This document shows, one piece after another, positions 35,558 to 45,519 of a DNA stretch of 64,000 nt; the stretch's first letter is position 1, and every line of letters starts with the position of its first letter. The stretch covers positions 1,302,001 to 1,366,000 of the forward strand of contig NBAZ01000007.1 of assembly GCA_002794735.1 (NCBI GenBank). Reading direction: 5' to 3'. This stretch comes from Pyrrhoderma lamaoense. Lineage: Eukaryota; Basidiomycota; Agaricomycetes; Hymenochaetales; Hymenochaetaceae. The translations under genes were made by a program, and so were the position numbers. The notes under the pieces are model-generated. The model saw only the letters and a list, made by a program, of their open reading frames with translations, did no database searches and had not been told where the DNA came from.

Positions 35558-35846
35558 GGGTATGTCGGAGGATGTAAAACGGAGGGGGGGAGAAGAAAAT
35601 GAGGGGGTTGACGGGAGGATAGAGACGAGGAAGGGATTGAGAGTAGTACTTATAAGATAAAAATAATGGAGACTGGTTGATATAGGCATTAGCAGTACCA
35701 AAGTAGATTAGGGTCCTTTTTTTATTAAAAAAAAAAGAATGGGTTATTTTTTTAATAATATATTTTAATTTTCCACAGGAAGAGTGGAATGCACATACTC
35801 CAATTTTATGAGGATAAAAACGATCAGCATCTATTTGCCTTCTGAG

Positions 35847-36230
35847 CTAGCACATGGGATTTTTTGGTCCGGGTCGTCGATACTGGGAGTAGGTTGAAAA
35901 AAGCTCAGTTTGATGGTGCCTCCTTCTTCGCGGCTTCCCATCCATGCACAGTCTCCGATCTAAATGAGCACAGCGTCTGCACGAAAACTGGAACTGAACT
36001 CCATCATGAGTAGTAGCATCATCAGTATGATCATACGTATATGAGAGAAAGAATGGGCATGTAAGCATGCGCATAGCCTTTGTCCTGACCCAAATCTGAT
36101 GATCCCCAGGAGCCCTGGGCCATAGCCTTTGGTCCTTCCATCCTCCTTTTTTCCTCCTCATCACCAGATCCCGATCGCACCATACATTCGGGCTAGCTAT
36201 TTCCACTTTCGCGACTACGCCAGAGTCCAT
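35847..36230 (-). CDS. Small hypothetical protein (127 aa), uninterrupted
   Basis: I do not recognise this protein. An ATG-initiated frame (36228-36230) runs without interruption through a region otherwise lacking genes. Its composition is protein-like and not repeat-derived: VVAKVEIASPNVWCDRDLVM, then APGDHQIWVRTKAMRMLTCP and FQFSCRRCAHLDRRLC. The Cys pairs (C-x2-C, then a further Cys) and Trp/Arg content suggest a small metal-binding or nuclear protein. It sits in the spacer between the Zn2Cys6 factor (upstream on the same strand) and NOP16. It could still be a chance open frame in the promoter of the transcription factor. Confidence 0.4.
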   Translation of the reverse strand: MDSGVVAKVEIASPNVWCDRDLVMRRKKGGWKDQRLWPRAPGDHQIWVRTKAMRMLTCPFFLSYTYDHTDDATTHDGVQFQFSCRRCAHLDRRLCMDGKPRRRRHHQTELFSTYSQYRRPGPKNPMC

Positions 36231-36412
36231 TAATCTTCATGATTATATTTTTAAAATTCATCGTTCATATCCTTTTTCAATCATCATGCCTGATTTAGAG
36301 CTAAACCTTATCCTGACGTAAACTCTGGTTATCACCATATCCCTATTCTATACTCTACTACTCATTATTACTAGCACTAGCGCATCTACTACTGCAGCAC
36401 GACTCCTACGCA

Positions 36413-37520
36413 TCACAGCCCTGCTTTACTGATCGCCCGCTTCAATTGCCCCGCCGTATACTGTTGCACATTCCGCCTTCGATCCCTCGACATTTTCTCA
36501 TAATCTCGCCCGTGCACATTGATCAAGTTAGTGAGGTATTCCCTCTCGCCGACAGAGCTCGTCCGCACTGTCTTAGTCCCCGACGCAGAGAATTCCTCAA
36601 GAGCTAGATTAACAGTAGTATGTCAGCCCCAGCCATTAGTACAGGCAATAATATTCATCATGTTCAACAAACTCAGTCACACTTGCCTTTTACAACCTCG
36701 ATCGAACTTCTCTTTTCCTCCTTGTTTCCAAGAAGCCACTCCGAGGCGTTACCCGAATCCAACCTCCCAGGCTGTCCTTTGAAGTTATCAATTTCCAATG
36801 CGTCCAAATGCGAACCTTTTCCCGCCTCATCGCCGCTTAACTCTTCGTCTTCCGCAAGTATGACTTCTACAATTGCTCCTGACTCGTCCCGAATGATTCT
36901 TCCAAACCCGCGTGGAAGCCTTCCTGGACTCGATACTTCAGTGTTTCTACCACCCTGAGAGATTTTTCCCGATCCGGATTTTTCCTCAGAGCTAACCTCA
37001 TTGTTACAAGGTAGGTTACTCGCAACGTTGTCATACTTCTGGGGATGTATATTCGTGATTTCTTTCCCCCCAGAATCGGTCGGCGTTAACGAGTGCGCCA
37101 GACCGAGCGCCAGGTAACTATTCGATGACGACAAGTGAAGGAAATAGTGCCCATGTCAGCTCAGTTTGGACAAGCGAAAGCCAAAACTAGAATGACGGGT
37201 CCAGCCACCCAACAATGCAATAACAGTGGCAACCTGGACATACCATTCCGTGATATCTGATCAGACTCACTTTTGTCGGACAGTTTTGTGTTTATCCCAA
37301 GCTTCTTGAAGGACCTTAGGTCCCTTGATAGCTGCATGAGTTCATACATGTTAGTCGGTCAAGAATTACATTCACATTTCCGACACGAAATGCCGAAACA
37401 TATGTATATTATAAAACACACACGGGGTTGTTTCTTCAGATTTTTATTTGCTCTTCGAGACTGCTTGACTGGTCTATGTGAAGAAGATCGCGTTTTCCGT
37501 CGTTGTCGTGGGTTAGCCAT
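36413..37520 (-). CDS. NOP16: Ribosome biogenesis protein Nop16 (60S assembly, nucleolus)
   Basis: Nop16 joins early 60S pre-ribosomes. The start at 37518-37520 gives MANPRQRRKTRSSSHRPVKQ, a basic nucleolar-type N-terminus. AIKGPKVLQEAWDKHKTVRQ is spliced to NYLALGLAHSLTPTDSGG, a conserved family block. After the acidic middle, EVVK is joined by a GC-AG intron (36604-36686, donor GCAAGT) to ALEEFSASG. The last exon reads SVGEREYLTNLINVHGRDYE, KMSRDRRRNVQQYTAGQLKR and AISKAGL before TGA at 36413-36415. This is the end found in Nop16 proteins. Four exons are inferred. Confidence 0.9.
36604..36686 (-). other. GC-AG intron in NOP16
   Basis: On the coding strand the exon ends AAAG and the intron begins GCAAGT, ending in TCTAG. 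Splicing here joins EVVK to ALEEFS in frame and restores the conserved Nop16 end. No in-frame GT donor does so. AG|GCAAGT is the consensus for GC-AG introns spliced by the major spliceosome. Confidence 0.7.
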
Positions 37521-38144
37521 CGGGACGTAAGTGTAATGTTCTTTGAGAGATGATTTTAGAACGGAAGTTGGAAAGTGAAACGGCAAACGGCAACGTTTCA
37601 AGATGTAAAGCTAAGGGTCCTAAGTTGAGATAGCTTTGATAGTGGACTGGAAGCCTAACACTGATTGACCATGTGAATTGAATAAGTGAACATACATCGA
37701 CTAAATAGCCGCTTACCAACGGATAGTAACATAAACTTTTTTGGAGTAATACGACGACGCAGAGATCGAAGCCCAATCTCTTGTTTTTTTACGGAAAAAG
37801 AGTGCTTTTCTTTCTTTTTCTCTCGTTAACTTTCTGGAATAAATTATGCTGTCGCTAGTGATTATGAGGTTGAATCGCGGAAGTTTGTCGAGATCCGAAA
37901 TTTACGATTTTTTACCCCGGGCGTCACTGGTGTCACTCGGAAAATGTGATCGTGGGAAGGAATACGGTGATTAACCTTTCTATATTGGGATGTCTTGGAA
38001 TACTTGTGACGACCTTTAATCCTGAGCTTAGTCTCGTATACAGGTAGAACCAACTACATAAACAGTGCTAGTTCAGCAGATAGATACATTAGAATATTCA
38101 TCAATTTTCTCAGCCACTTCGTTCCTGCGCCTATCTCCAAGGAG
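37521..38144. other. Divergent promoter region of NOP16 and the 38.1-kb gene
   Basis: This 624-bp stretch contains no supported exon. It should contain both promoters. A T-rich block lies at 37785-37830. Confidence 0.5.
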
Positions 38145-38815
38145 ATGCCTCGGGCCGCTAGTGTAAGCCTGCCCACACTAATATGGGAGTGAAAATGCAC
38201 ATATACTAAGTAGTAAAATCCCTCCAGCCGACGTCCTCAAATACTTGGCTGAGGAGTGCTCGAGGTATACTCATTGAATGATCGGTGTTCTGTAATCTAA
38301 TCATAGCTCCGGCCAACTGATATTACCTGAAGGTCCGACTGAAGAACATATATTTGAAACGAACCTTCAGAACACAAACAATTCCTCGCGCGGTGCCACT
38401 CATGCCGACATTGAAGGGTGTCTTCCGGACGATGAGAAAGAAGTCATAAACACATACTTTCGCCTTGTGCGTTCTTCCAGTCTCGCTTCATAAGCATGTT
38501 GCTTCTCAATGGAGTAGTTGATATTAATAAGATAATTCTCAGGTATACCCTAACCTACCGCCCAACCACCGGTGCCTTATTGCTAGAGAACTAGTCACCT
38601 TTATTGAAACACATTATAATGAACCGAAGGCTTTACATCTACTGAATGACATCAAACGAACTCAACCTCTGCCTGCCTGCTCTCATTTTCTCGAATGGAT
38701 TGCTACAGATCTAAAGGAGGATTACGATATTGACCAAGCCGTTTCAGCCCTAAAACGTGTCATGAAGGATAATGTACATAACCTTTCGTCAAACACCAAG
38801 ATTTGGCTAGCCTGA
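38145..38815 (+). CDS. Small hypothetical protein, four exons
   Basis: I do not recognise this protein. MPRAA (ATG 38145) is spliced (donor GTGTAAG) to DVLKYLAEECS, then to SGQLILPEGPTEEHIFETNL and DDEKEVINTYFRL. A GTGCGT donor joins to VYPNLPPNHRCLIARELVTF, LLNDIKRTQPLPACSHFLEW and DYDIDQAVSALKRVMKDNVH. The stop is at 38813-38815. Length is about 165 residues, mostly helical, without membrane segments. All four exons stay in frame with canonical junctions, which supports a real gene although no long single frame exists. Confidence 0.6.
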
Positions 38816-39261
38816 CTTTTGTTCTCATGTCTCAATCGTCCAATCAAAATGTCTTCCTCAAAGTGTCTGTGTCGATGTTGTTCTCTACTCCACTTTCTCT
38901 CCAACTAGCTGTGACTAGGGCGAGTAATCAGTTCTTCAGTTCTTCCGTCTTCTGCTCCAGATAAACTCCCCGTGCCTCGAAGACCAAGTTGTTCTGTATT
39001 CGTTTTGATGAGCTTCATGTAAAATCACTTCTATGTTATCCCGATCATCGGTGTAAAAAAAAAAAGATACTACGCGTATGATTTACGACACTAGCTTTGT
39101 ACTTATTCTTCATCCTCCATACTTCTAGACAGACATATGATCATGCAGTAGACAATGGGTTGGGTACATAAAACTAATATTAGTAGTAATAATAATCTAT
39201 TGATTAACATCGTGAGAAATATTGATGATGCACGCGGAAAGATCCGGAGAAAATGCGAGGG
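38816..39261. other. Convergent spacer, AT-rich
   Basis: This 446-bp stretch lies between two converging small genes. It has a run of A (39055-39065) and AT-rich sequence. No gene seen. Confidence 0.5.
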
Positions 39262-39678
39262 TCAGTTGTGTTTGCTCGTGCTTGCTTGCCTGCCTTCTCT
39301 TCTGTACCAAACAGCATCTTGAACTTCACAGAGCTATGTCGCGGGTTATCATCCATCAAGGTCCTCAAATTCCAACTTCGGTATGTACATGGAACTTTCA
39401 CCTGCCAAAATCTGATACAGTATTCTGAACTTAATTCTTTCTTCATAATCATCTGTGCAACTTCACATGCACCGCATCGCTCAACTCTACTTCCGACTGT
39501 TAAACGCCTCTCCTCATCTATTTTGTATCTCACTGGTCGTAATTCTCTCCACTTCCTTGGCTGTGCTTTCTCTGGTATCACAATGGGTTCATCTACATCT
39601 TTTAGACTATCAAACGATGGACACCTAGCTTGGGTATTTGGGGCGTCGGTTTAGGAACTGCTGCGTTGTTCGTAAGTA
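39262..39678 (-). CDS. Small hypothetical protein, 5' end unresolved
   Basis: I do not recognise this protein. Reading from an acceptor at about 39679, the frame gives NNAAVPKPTPQIPKLGVHR. After one added base in the A run at 39612-39614 (coding-strand T) it continues FDSLKDVDEPIVIPEKAQPR, KWRELRPVRYKIDEERRLTV and GSRVERCGACEVAQMIMKKE. A 68-nt intron (GTGAAA...CATAG) then leads to LCEVQDAVWYRREGRQAST and a TGA at 39262-39264. The C-x2-C and charged helical C-terminus suggest a small, possibly metal-binding protein. First exon(s) must lie in 39700-40300 but I cannot place them. Confidence 0.5.
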
Positions 39679-40349
39679 CTCCGATCCGAACCAAAACAGT
39701 GAATTTTAAGTTTGACCCTACTTTATCTCGTCCTCCCATACGCTTCCATTGCATCCCTCACGTACTTTCTAATTATCTTCCTCATTTGTCTGCAACCTCG
39801 GCCAACAAATTACCATCATCTGCCGTAATTACACCCCCCTCTCTCTCCATGGGCCTTCATGACCGTCTCTATCTCTTCGAATCTTCTCAACTTAGCTTCT
39901 CTCGGTGACTCCGATTGTTAAGAGAACTTTTCTCGTCAAGGTTCCTGTGGTACGTGGTTCTTGCTACGCAAATTCGTGATCCCCGTAGAGCTATGTTGAT
40001 TTGCTCATTCCTTTTCTTCCCCTCCACGTCTCAATCTCTTCTTCATAACGATAGCTCGGAAGATACTACGAAGATAAGACTCCCGCATCCGACAAACCAT
40101 TCTAATTATATATCACTCTCTTAGACAGTTTTGCGAAAAATGCACTGTTAGAATGATGAATTGTTATAATTTGCTTGAACCCTAGAGTCTTTTTCTTATT
40201 TCTATCAAATAATTCGATTGTTCCATTACTTGGATCGCTGGCAATACACTACGGCCATTTCGGATAGTTTTCTAGGATTAAATCCGCTAGCGTCATACAT
40301 TGAAAAAGAAAGAAAAAAAAAAATTGTCACTATTCAACCAAAAAAAGGG
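39679..40349. other. Spacer between two (-) genes
   Basis: This stretch lies upstream of the 39.3-kb gene and downstream of the HAD hydrolase stop. It probably includes the unplaced first exon(s) and promoter of the former. Purine/pyrimidine skews but no convincing exon. Confidence 0.4.
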
Positions 40350-43169
40350 TCAAAGCTTATTTTGAATATCGGGTCCTAAAAGAGAAATGCCTAGTTTCTT
40401 CTCTAGCTCCCCTAGGGCTTTCAAACTCCCACCGATTGGTACGTCTTTTTTTTTTCGATGATGAAATTATGAAATTCGAACATCGATGAAGGGGGGGGGG
40501 GGGGGGGTCATAGCGTAGGGATAGAAGATTCATAATTCGACATTATTTATTTTCATCAAGTGTTTGTTTGGTGTGAGCGGAAAATTCAAAGAAAAGAATA
40601 AACGAGGGAAATTTTTAGTTAGTTGATCTTATTTTGATATCATATCAAAAGAATGAATTAGAGAGAAAAAAGGGGGAGAGGGGTGGGGGGGTTAACAGGG
40701 GGAGAGAAAATCACTCACGAATAGTTTCCATACCGAGATTTTGAGCGACTTTTAGGTTCCTGTGGGTGGTGTTTGTGTTTAAGATGTATGTTCAGTGGCT
40801 TCAAACTTTTAAAGAAATTTGTTATAACGAAAAGAAAAAAAAAGTATAGATATGTTTCTTTTCTCCCCTTTTCAGTTCGTTCTCTCTTCCCCCTTTATTT
40901 TTATTTATCTCTTTTGATATTTTGATTTTGATAGGGAACTCTTAAGTCCTATCACTATCAACTCCCCCCCTTTCTGTCTGAATAATCCAAACATAGGCGC
41001 ACATATCATAAAAGCAATACGTGGAAAAAGTGCTTTTCCCATTGATGCGGTAAAGTAGGCAAGTTGATATCAACTCACATTCCGAGGTCATCGAGGAAGA
41101 CGCATTCCTGCGGCTGTACACGGTTCCGCTCACAGGCTAGAAGGTAGAACTCTGGATCTGGTTTACTACATATTTCAGATAAGGACAAATAGAATCCGAA
41201 TCAGCCATCAGCCCATCATTAGCATCATCATCATCAACTTGAAAAAAGAAGTAGTATTGGTTTTTTTCTTTCTTTTCTTTATATGTATAATATAAAGATC
41301 AGTTGTAGAAAAAGAGGAGGAAGAAAGTAGAATGGGGGTGGAAAGGAAGTATAATATTAGTTTTTCCTCTTTTTTTCTCTTTTTCTCTTTTCTCAAGTCT
41401 TTCATATTAGCATTTTCTTGGTGAATCCCGCCAAGAGAGGTATGTAAAGAAGTTTAGATTAATTTGATTTTAGTTGGATTCACCGATTTTTTAGATCGTT
41501 TGGCAACAAATAAAATAATAGTAGGGGACGGGAGCGGGAGGTCGTAGTAAGAAGAAAAAGAAGGAGGGAAGAGACCAAAGAAGAAGAAGAAGAAGAAGAT
41601 TAAAGGAAAGAAAGAAAAGAAAGAAAGAAAGAAAGAAAGAGTAATCGAGACTAACCGCATTCCAAGTTCGCTCGAGTCGCAAAAATCGTCAAATAGTGCA
41701 CGCAGTTTAGGAGGGGTCGCTCCTTCGGACCAACCAAGAAAGGCAAGCTCGCTTTCGAAGCTAAAATTCGGATATCGATCTACTCTGGAGGTGCGGACGC
41801 AAGGTCTCCGTTTCCTAGAATTGAGTTTTCAGACTTTGAGTAGTTGTTGGTTAATGCTATAACGCGCCACTTCCTTGCGGCTTGAGACGTCAAAGGTGGA
41901 GTGAGAGTTAGTGATTGTAAGACACGGGAAGACGAAGGCTGGGAGAACGAAAACGATACGAAAACGAGAAGAAAGGAGGGGTGTTGGTGGTTGAAAGAAA
42001 CCCAAAATAAATCATTAGTATGAGTTTCATGATGTTTCATCAATTTTGAGAAGATTAACGTATGTAAAGAAAGAAAAGTTAAAAAAAAATCAATTTCCGT
42101 CTCGGCGGAGGAGCACAGCACCGGAATCACTCCGATTCCTCCCAATCGCTATCTTTTCTGGTTATGAGTATAGATCTGTGTCCGTGCCTTTTTTCTCCAC
42201 TCCTGGCTAGTGATCTCATAATAAAAGAGTTAAATGAGAGAGACGATATCGCTTGCTTACCTCTGATACGGCGGATAGCCTCAACAACATGTTCATCATA
42301 GATACTGCTTTCACGCATCATCCGACCAAATAACTAAGTTGACGCAAAAATTTAGAAGGAAACAAAAACAATGATCTTTATTCTTTTGCGGATAGAGGTT
42401 CTTAATCACGGAGAAGAAGTTTTTCACCCACCTCTCTTCCGTCAATTCTTAGGTCTTCAGGCAACTTTGGACATTCTAAACAAGTATCATTCAGTTTTTT
42501 TTTCTTTCATATTATTTCATTTTATTCTTCCGCATGTAAAGTTTAATAAATCTCAGGTTCGAGAAAGAGGGAGAGGGGCGGGTCCCTCGCGCTCACTAGG
42601 ATAATGCTATCGCGACGGAACGATAATTAAATAGAGAGAGAGACTTGCCTCGATTCCGAAGTTTACAGTATTCCGCATACAGCGGGTTGTTTCTTGTAGT
42701 ATCAGACAATTCTCGACCAAAAGCGTCATAGAAGGGGAAAAGGGCGATTTCACCGCGTTCGAAGCGCTGCCAAGCACCCTGCTGACCACCTCTGGAACTT
42801 GAAACAGATAGAAGGTCAATACTGGAGCATACAAGAGAACAAACTAGACAGTGTCGAGACTGAGTGAAGAAAGGGCGAGACCGACGAGTGATAAGTTTTG
42901 ATGATTTAATAGAACAGCCACAGATGGAGAGTGCGTAGGAAATTCCGTCCTAGAATGCTTACATTGAAATATTGATGTAGTTTGGAGGGAGACCTAGTTC
43001 ATTCTCGAAGGCCGCGATAGCAATCAGTGGACTACGGACCACGACACCGCCAATCTAATAGTAGGGAGAACCTTGAGTCAACGGACCGGGAATTGAAATG
43101 AAAATAAGAGATCAAAAACGGGAGAAACTGTACATCGAAGATGACCGCTTTTAGTTGCGGAGAAGTCAT
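40350..43169 (-). CDS. HAD-superfamily (subfamily IA, ACAD10/epoxide-hydrolase-N-like) hydrolase
   Basis: This is a probable phosphatase of the haloacid dehalogenase fold. The start at 43167-43169 gives MTSPQLKAVIFD, spliced to IGGVVVRSPLIAIAAFENEL (motif I, D-x-GG). Next are RFERGEIALFPFYDAFGREL, ECPKLPEDLRIDGRE and MMRESSIYDEHVVEAIRRIR. WRVIALTNNYS is motif II, KPDPEFYLLACERN is motif III Lys and VFLDDLGMNLKVAQNLGMET is motif IV. The end is HVPIGGSLKALGELEKKLG before TGA at 40350-40352. Nine exons are inferred; several introns are 150-500 nt, far longer than elsewhere here. One intron starts GCAAGT (about 42645). One base seems missing at 41781-41785 (SAPPE to VDRYPNFSFESELAFLGW). Confidence 0.88.
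40491..40507 (+). repeat. 17-base poly-G tract inside the last HAD-gene intron
   Basis: Seventeen consecutive G on the + strand, so poly-C in the transcript of the (-) gene, within the last intron. The exact length is unreliable in any read type. Confidence 0.9.
41575..41641 (+). repeat. GAA/GAAA purine microsatellite
   Basis: Tandem GAA units pass into (A)GAAA units. In the HAD-gene transcript this is a TTTC/TTC polypyrimidine tract near the 5' end of the intron that separates LGMR from KPDPEF. Length may vary between strains. Confidence 0.85.
42456..42650 (-). other. GC-AG intron in the HAD hydrolase gene
   Basis: The coding-strand exon ends CGGAATCGAG and the intron begins GCAAGTCTC, ending TTTAG. 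Use of this donor joins LRNR to ECPKLPEDLRI in frame. Boundaries are approximate by a few bases. This is a second AG|GCAAGT donor in the window. Confidence 0.6.
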
Positions 43170-43984
43170 TTTGGAGATGGATTTCTTTGATTATTTACGC
43201 TTTCAGAAACGAGGGAGAATGTTCTCGTATTATTTCCTTAATCTTGTTTAGTTTTGAATGAAGAAACAGAGAAGAAATTAAAAACAATGAGCAGCGGCGT
43301 GGACTAGCGGGAGAGCGAGCAGACTGTCGTAATACGTACATGATGTACAGAAGAGAGCGTGTGATTTTCGAATGATGGGCCCGGGACCAATAAGTGTGTA
43401 TTAGCCAAAATCACGAGGCCGGAGATTGGATGTCGCCTAAACGTTAATTTACTGCTGCTAGCCACTAGCTCTTCTCTCTGCTCATCAAACATAGAATAAT
43501 TAACTCGATAGTCTTCACTCTCCTCATCATCCATTTACCCTGTTATTGCCATTCCTATCCGTCGCTCCCTGATCACGACTCCCTTAATTTCCAGCAGCCG
43601 GCGAGATCTTATGCTATCGTGTAGCACAAGACACACAAAGAGATAAACACACAACAGGGCGAGCACTCTTTGTTTGTTTGTCATCCAGGACGGGGAGCTA
43701 GAAGACTGGCTCTTGCGCATCTTTTGATGACGATGACAAATAGAAACGGATACTTGATCTATAATTATAATAACACACGCGTCTCTCTCTCTCTTGCGTT
43801 GAACCCGTCGGCTTCTTCCGCGGGTTCTATCTATCAGCCTCCGATCTGCACCATCGATTACAACACGCGACACACACACACACATACAAAAACTCTTCTT
43901 TCTCATATTAGCTCCCTAAGCCACCGCCGCTGCCAATGTATGCTTGACTTTGTAGTCAACACTCTTTATGGTTTTATCAAATGC

Positions 43985-44070
43985 AAAGAACTCTCTCTCT
44001 CTCTTCCATCTCTCCCTCTTTCTTCTCCTTCTTCCTTCCCTCCTTCCTTCTTCTCTTCCCTCGCCTGTCG
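43985..44070 (+). repeat. CT-rich low-complexity tract
   Basis: Alternating CT, then CTT/CCTT-type units, on the + strand. Such tracts are common in fungal promoters and 5' untranslated regions. No gene start is identifiable next to it. Confidence 0.7.
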
Positions 44071-45361
44071 AGAAAGAATCTACTTATTTACTTATTCATT
44101 GCACTTCGCACTTTAGAGTGTTTCGTGCTCTACATAGTTGCTTATTTTCCTCATTTAGACTCTGAAGAAGGGGCTTGAAAGAAACCTATTCATTCTATTA
44201 TCATCAGTCCTCGGGACAGCTTCTATTTTAGCCGTTAACTAGGTTTCTTGTTCTTTTTTTTTCTCCCACTAACAAGTGCTCGAGTACTCTCAGGTGGCTC
44301 TCCTTTTTTTTTATTGTATTGTGGGGGTAGAATTACCATATACAAAGCTCCCGTTCTTGTCAACAAGTCTACAAGATCTGCAACTTCGAACTGGGTTTCC
44401 AAGGGGGGCTTCGATTTCTCCTTCTCTTATCATGCTTCCCGCATTTGCCGTAGTGAGTTGGGTTGGTCTGGTCTGCCGTAACTTACTTCTCTTATTGAAA
44501 AGAAAAAAGAGGAGAAAGGTTGAATCCCTGTTATAGCGAGAAGGAACCAACCGGATTAGGTGGATTCATAAGCAAGGTCGTTTATTTTATTTTATTTTTT
44601 TTTATTTACTTTCTCTTTCTTTTCTCGTTCGCTCGCTTGGACCATGGTGGCTTTATAGATGATTTCCCAATAGTGAAGAAAGAAAATAGAGATCTGTTGT
44701 TCTTCCTTCTTCTATGGTGCTCGGGTTCGGTGTGTCGGCACTTTTTCCAATCCTTTTCTTACTTAAAAATAAATAGAAACTTGAACCTTCTTTTTTTCTC
44801 TTTATTTATAATGACTTAGTTCTTTTTTTTTCGGGATTCGGCATCTCGAAAGGAGAATGAAAAAGAAAGAAAAAAAATGAAAAATCTGAGTTAATTTTAA
44901 TGATTTATAACGTATCGCTTTCCAATTTGAAAGTATAACCGGAAAAGAAACACACTGGTTAAACACATGCGGTCGAATAAGAAGTAAGAATTAAGAACAA
45001 CATATATACACACACACATGGTATGGTTTTAATCAAAGAATATTTTCACATTCGTCTAGTCTTCCTCCTCTTTCTGTAACTTGACGCTCCCGAGGATCAA
45101 GTTTATTGAGATAGTACCTCTGTCTATTCAATGTTCTCAACAGATAGGAACAAGGCTACTAAGATCCTAAGGTTGATTTTCAAAAAAAAAAAAGTAGTCT
45201 AAGGTGTTTTGGTACTCTCATTGCTCAAAGATATATGAAAGTTTGATGAATCATTGGAGTCCATGCGCTAGTAAAGCCAAAAACACAGATTAGCACGCTC
45301 GTTTATGAAACGAATTCTTTTGCCAGCTAATCCATACATGCGTATATCAATCATAAGGGGC

Positions 45362-45373
45362 GGGGGGGGGGGG
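45362..45373 (+). repeat. 12-base poly-G tract
   Basis: Twelve consecutive G, preceded by GGGGC. It is complementary to a 10-base poly-C run at 45510-45519, giving a G/C inverted repeat with a spacer of about 136 bases. Confidence 0.85.
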
Positions 45374-45509
45374 CACTGACCAGTGAGCGATGCATGTAAT
45401 ACTTCTATAATATACACGTACATCACACACGCACTGCTATTTTCTGAGGTTGATGATGAGATGGAGGTCATCTGCACTTTTAAGAAGGCTGTACATGATA
45501 TCCTTTTCT

Positions 45510-45519
45510 CCCCCCCCCC
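45510..45519 (+). repeat. 10-base poly-C tract
   Basis: Ten consecutive C, partner of the upstream poly-G tract at 45362-45373. Confidence 0.85.

Noticed and set aside
39253..39654. 133-codon + strand frame
   Set aside because: It overlaps the minus-strand gene whose frame has clearly better protein composition and plausible splice sites.
43535..44116. Overlapping frames on both strands (123 and 148 codons)
   Set aside because: They are rich in translations of CT and CA repeats (runs of HTHTHT, LSLSL) and show no splice context or family resemblance.
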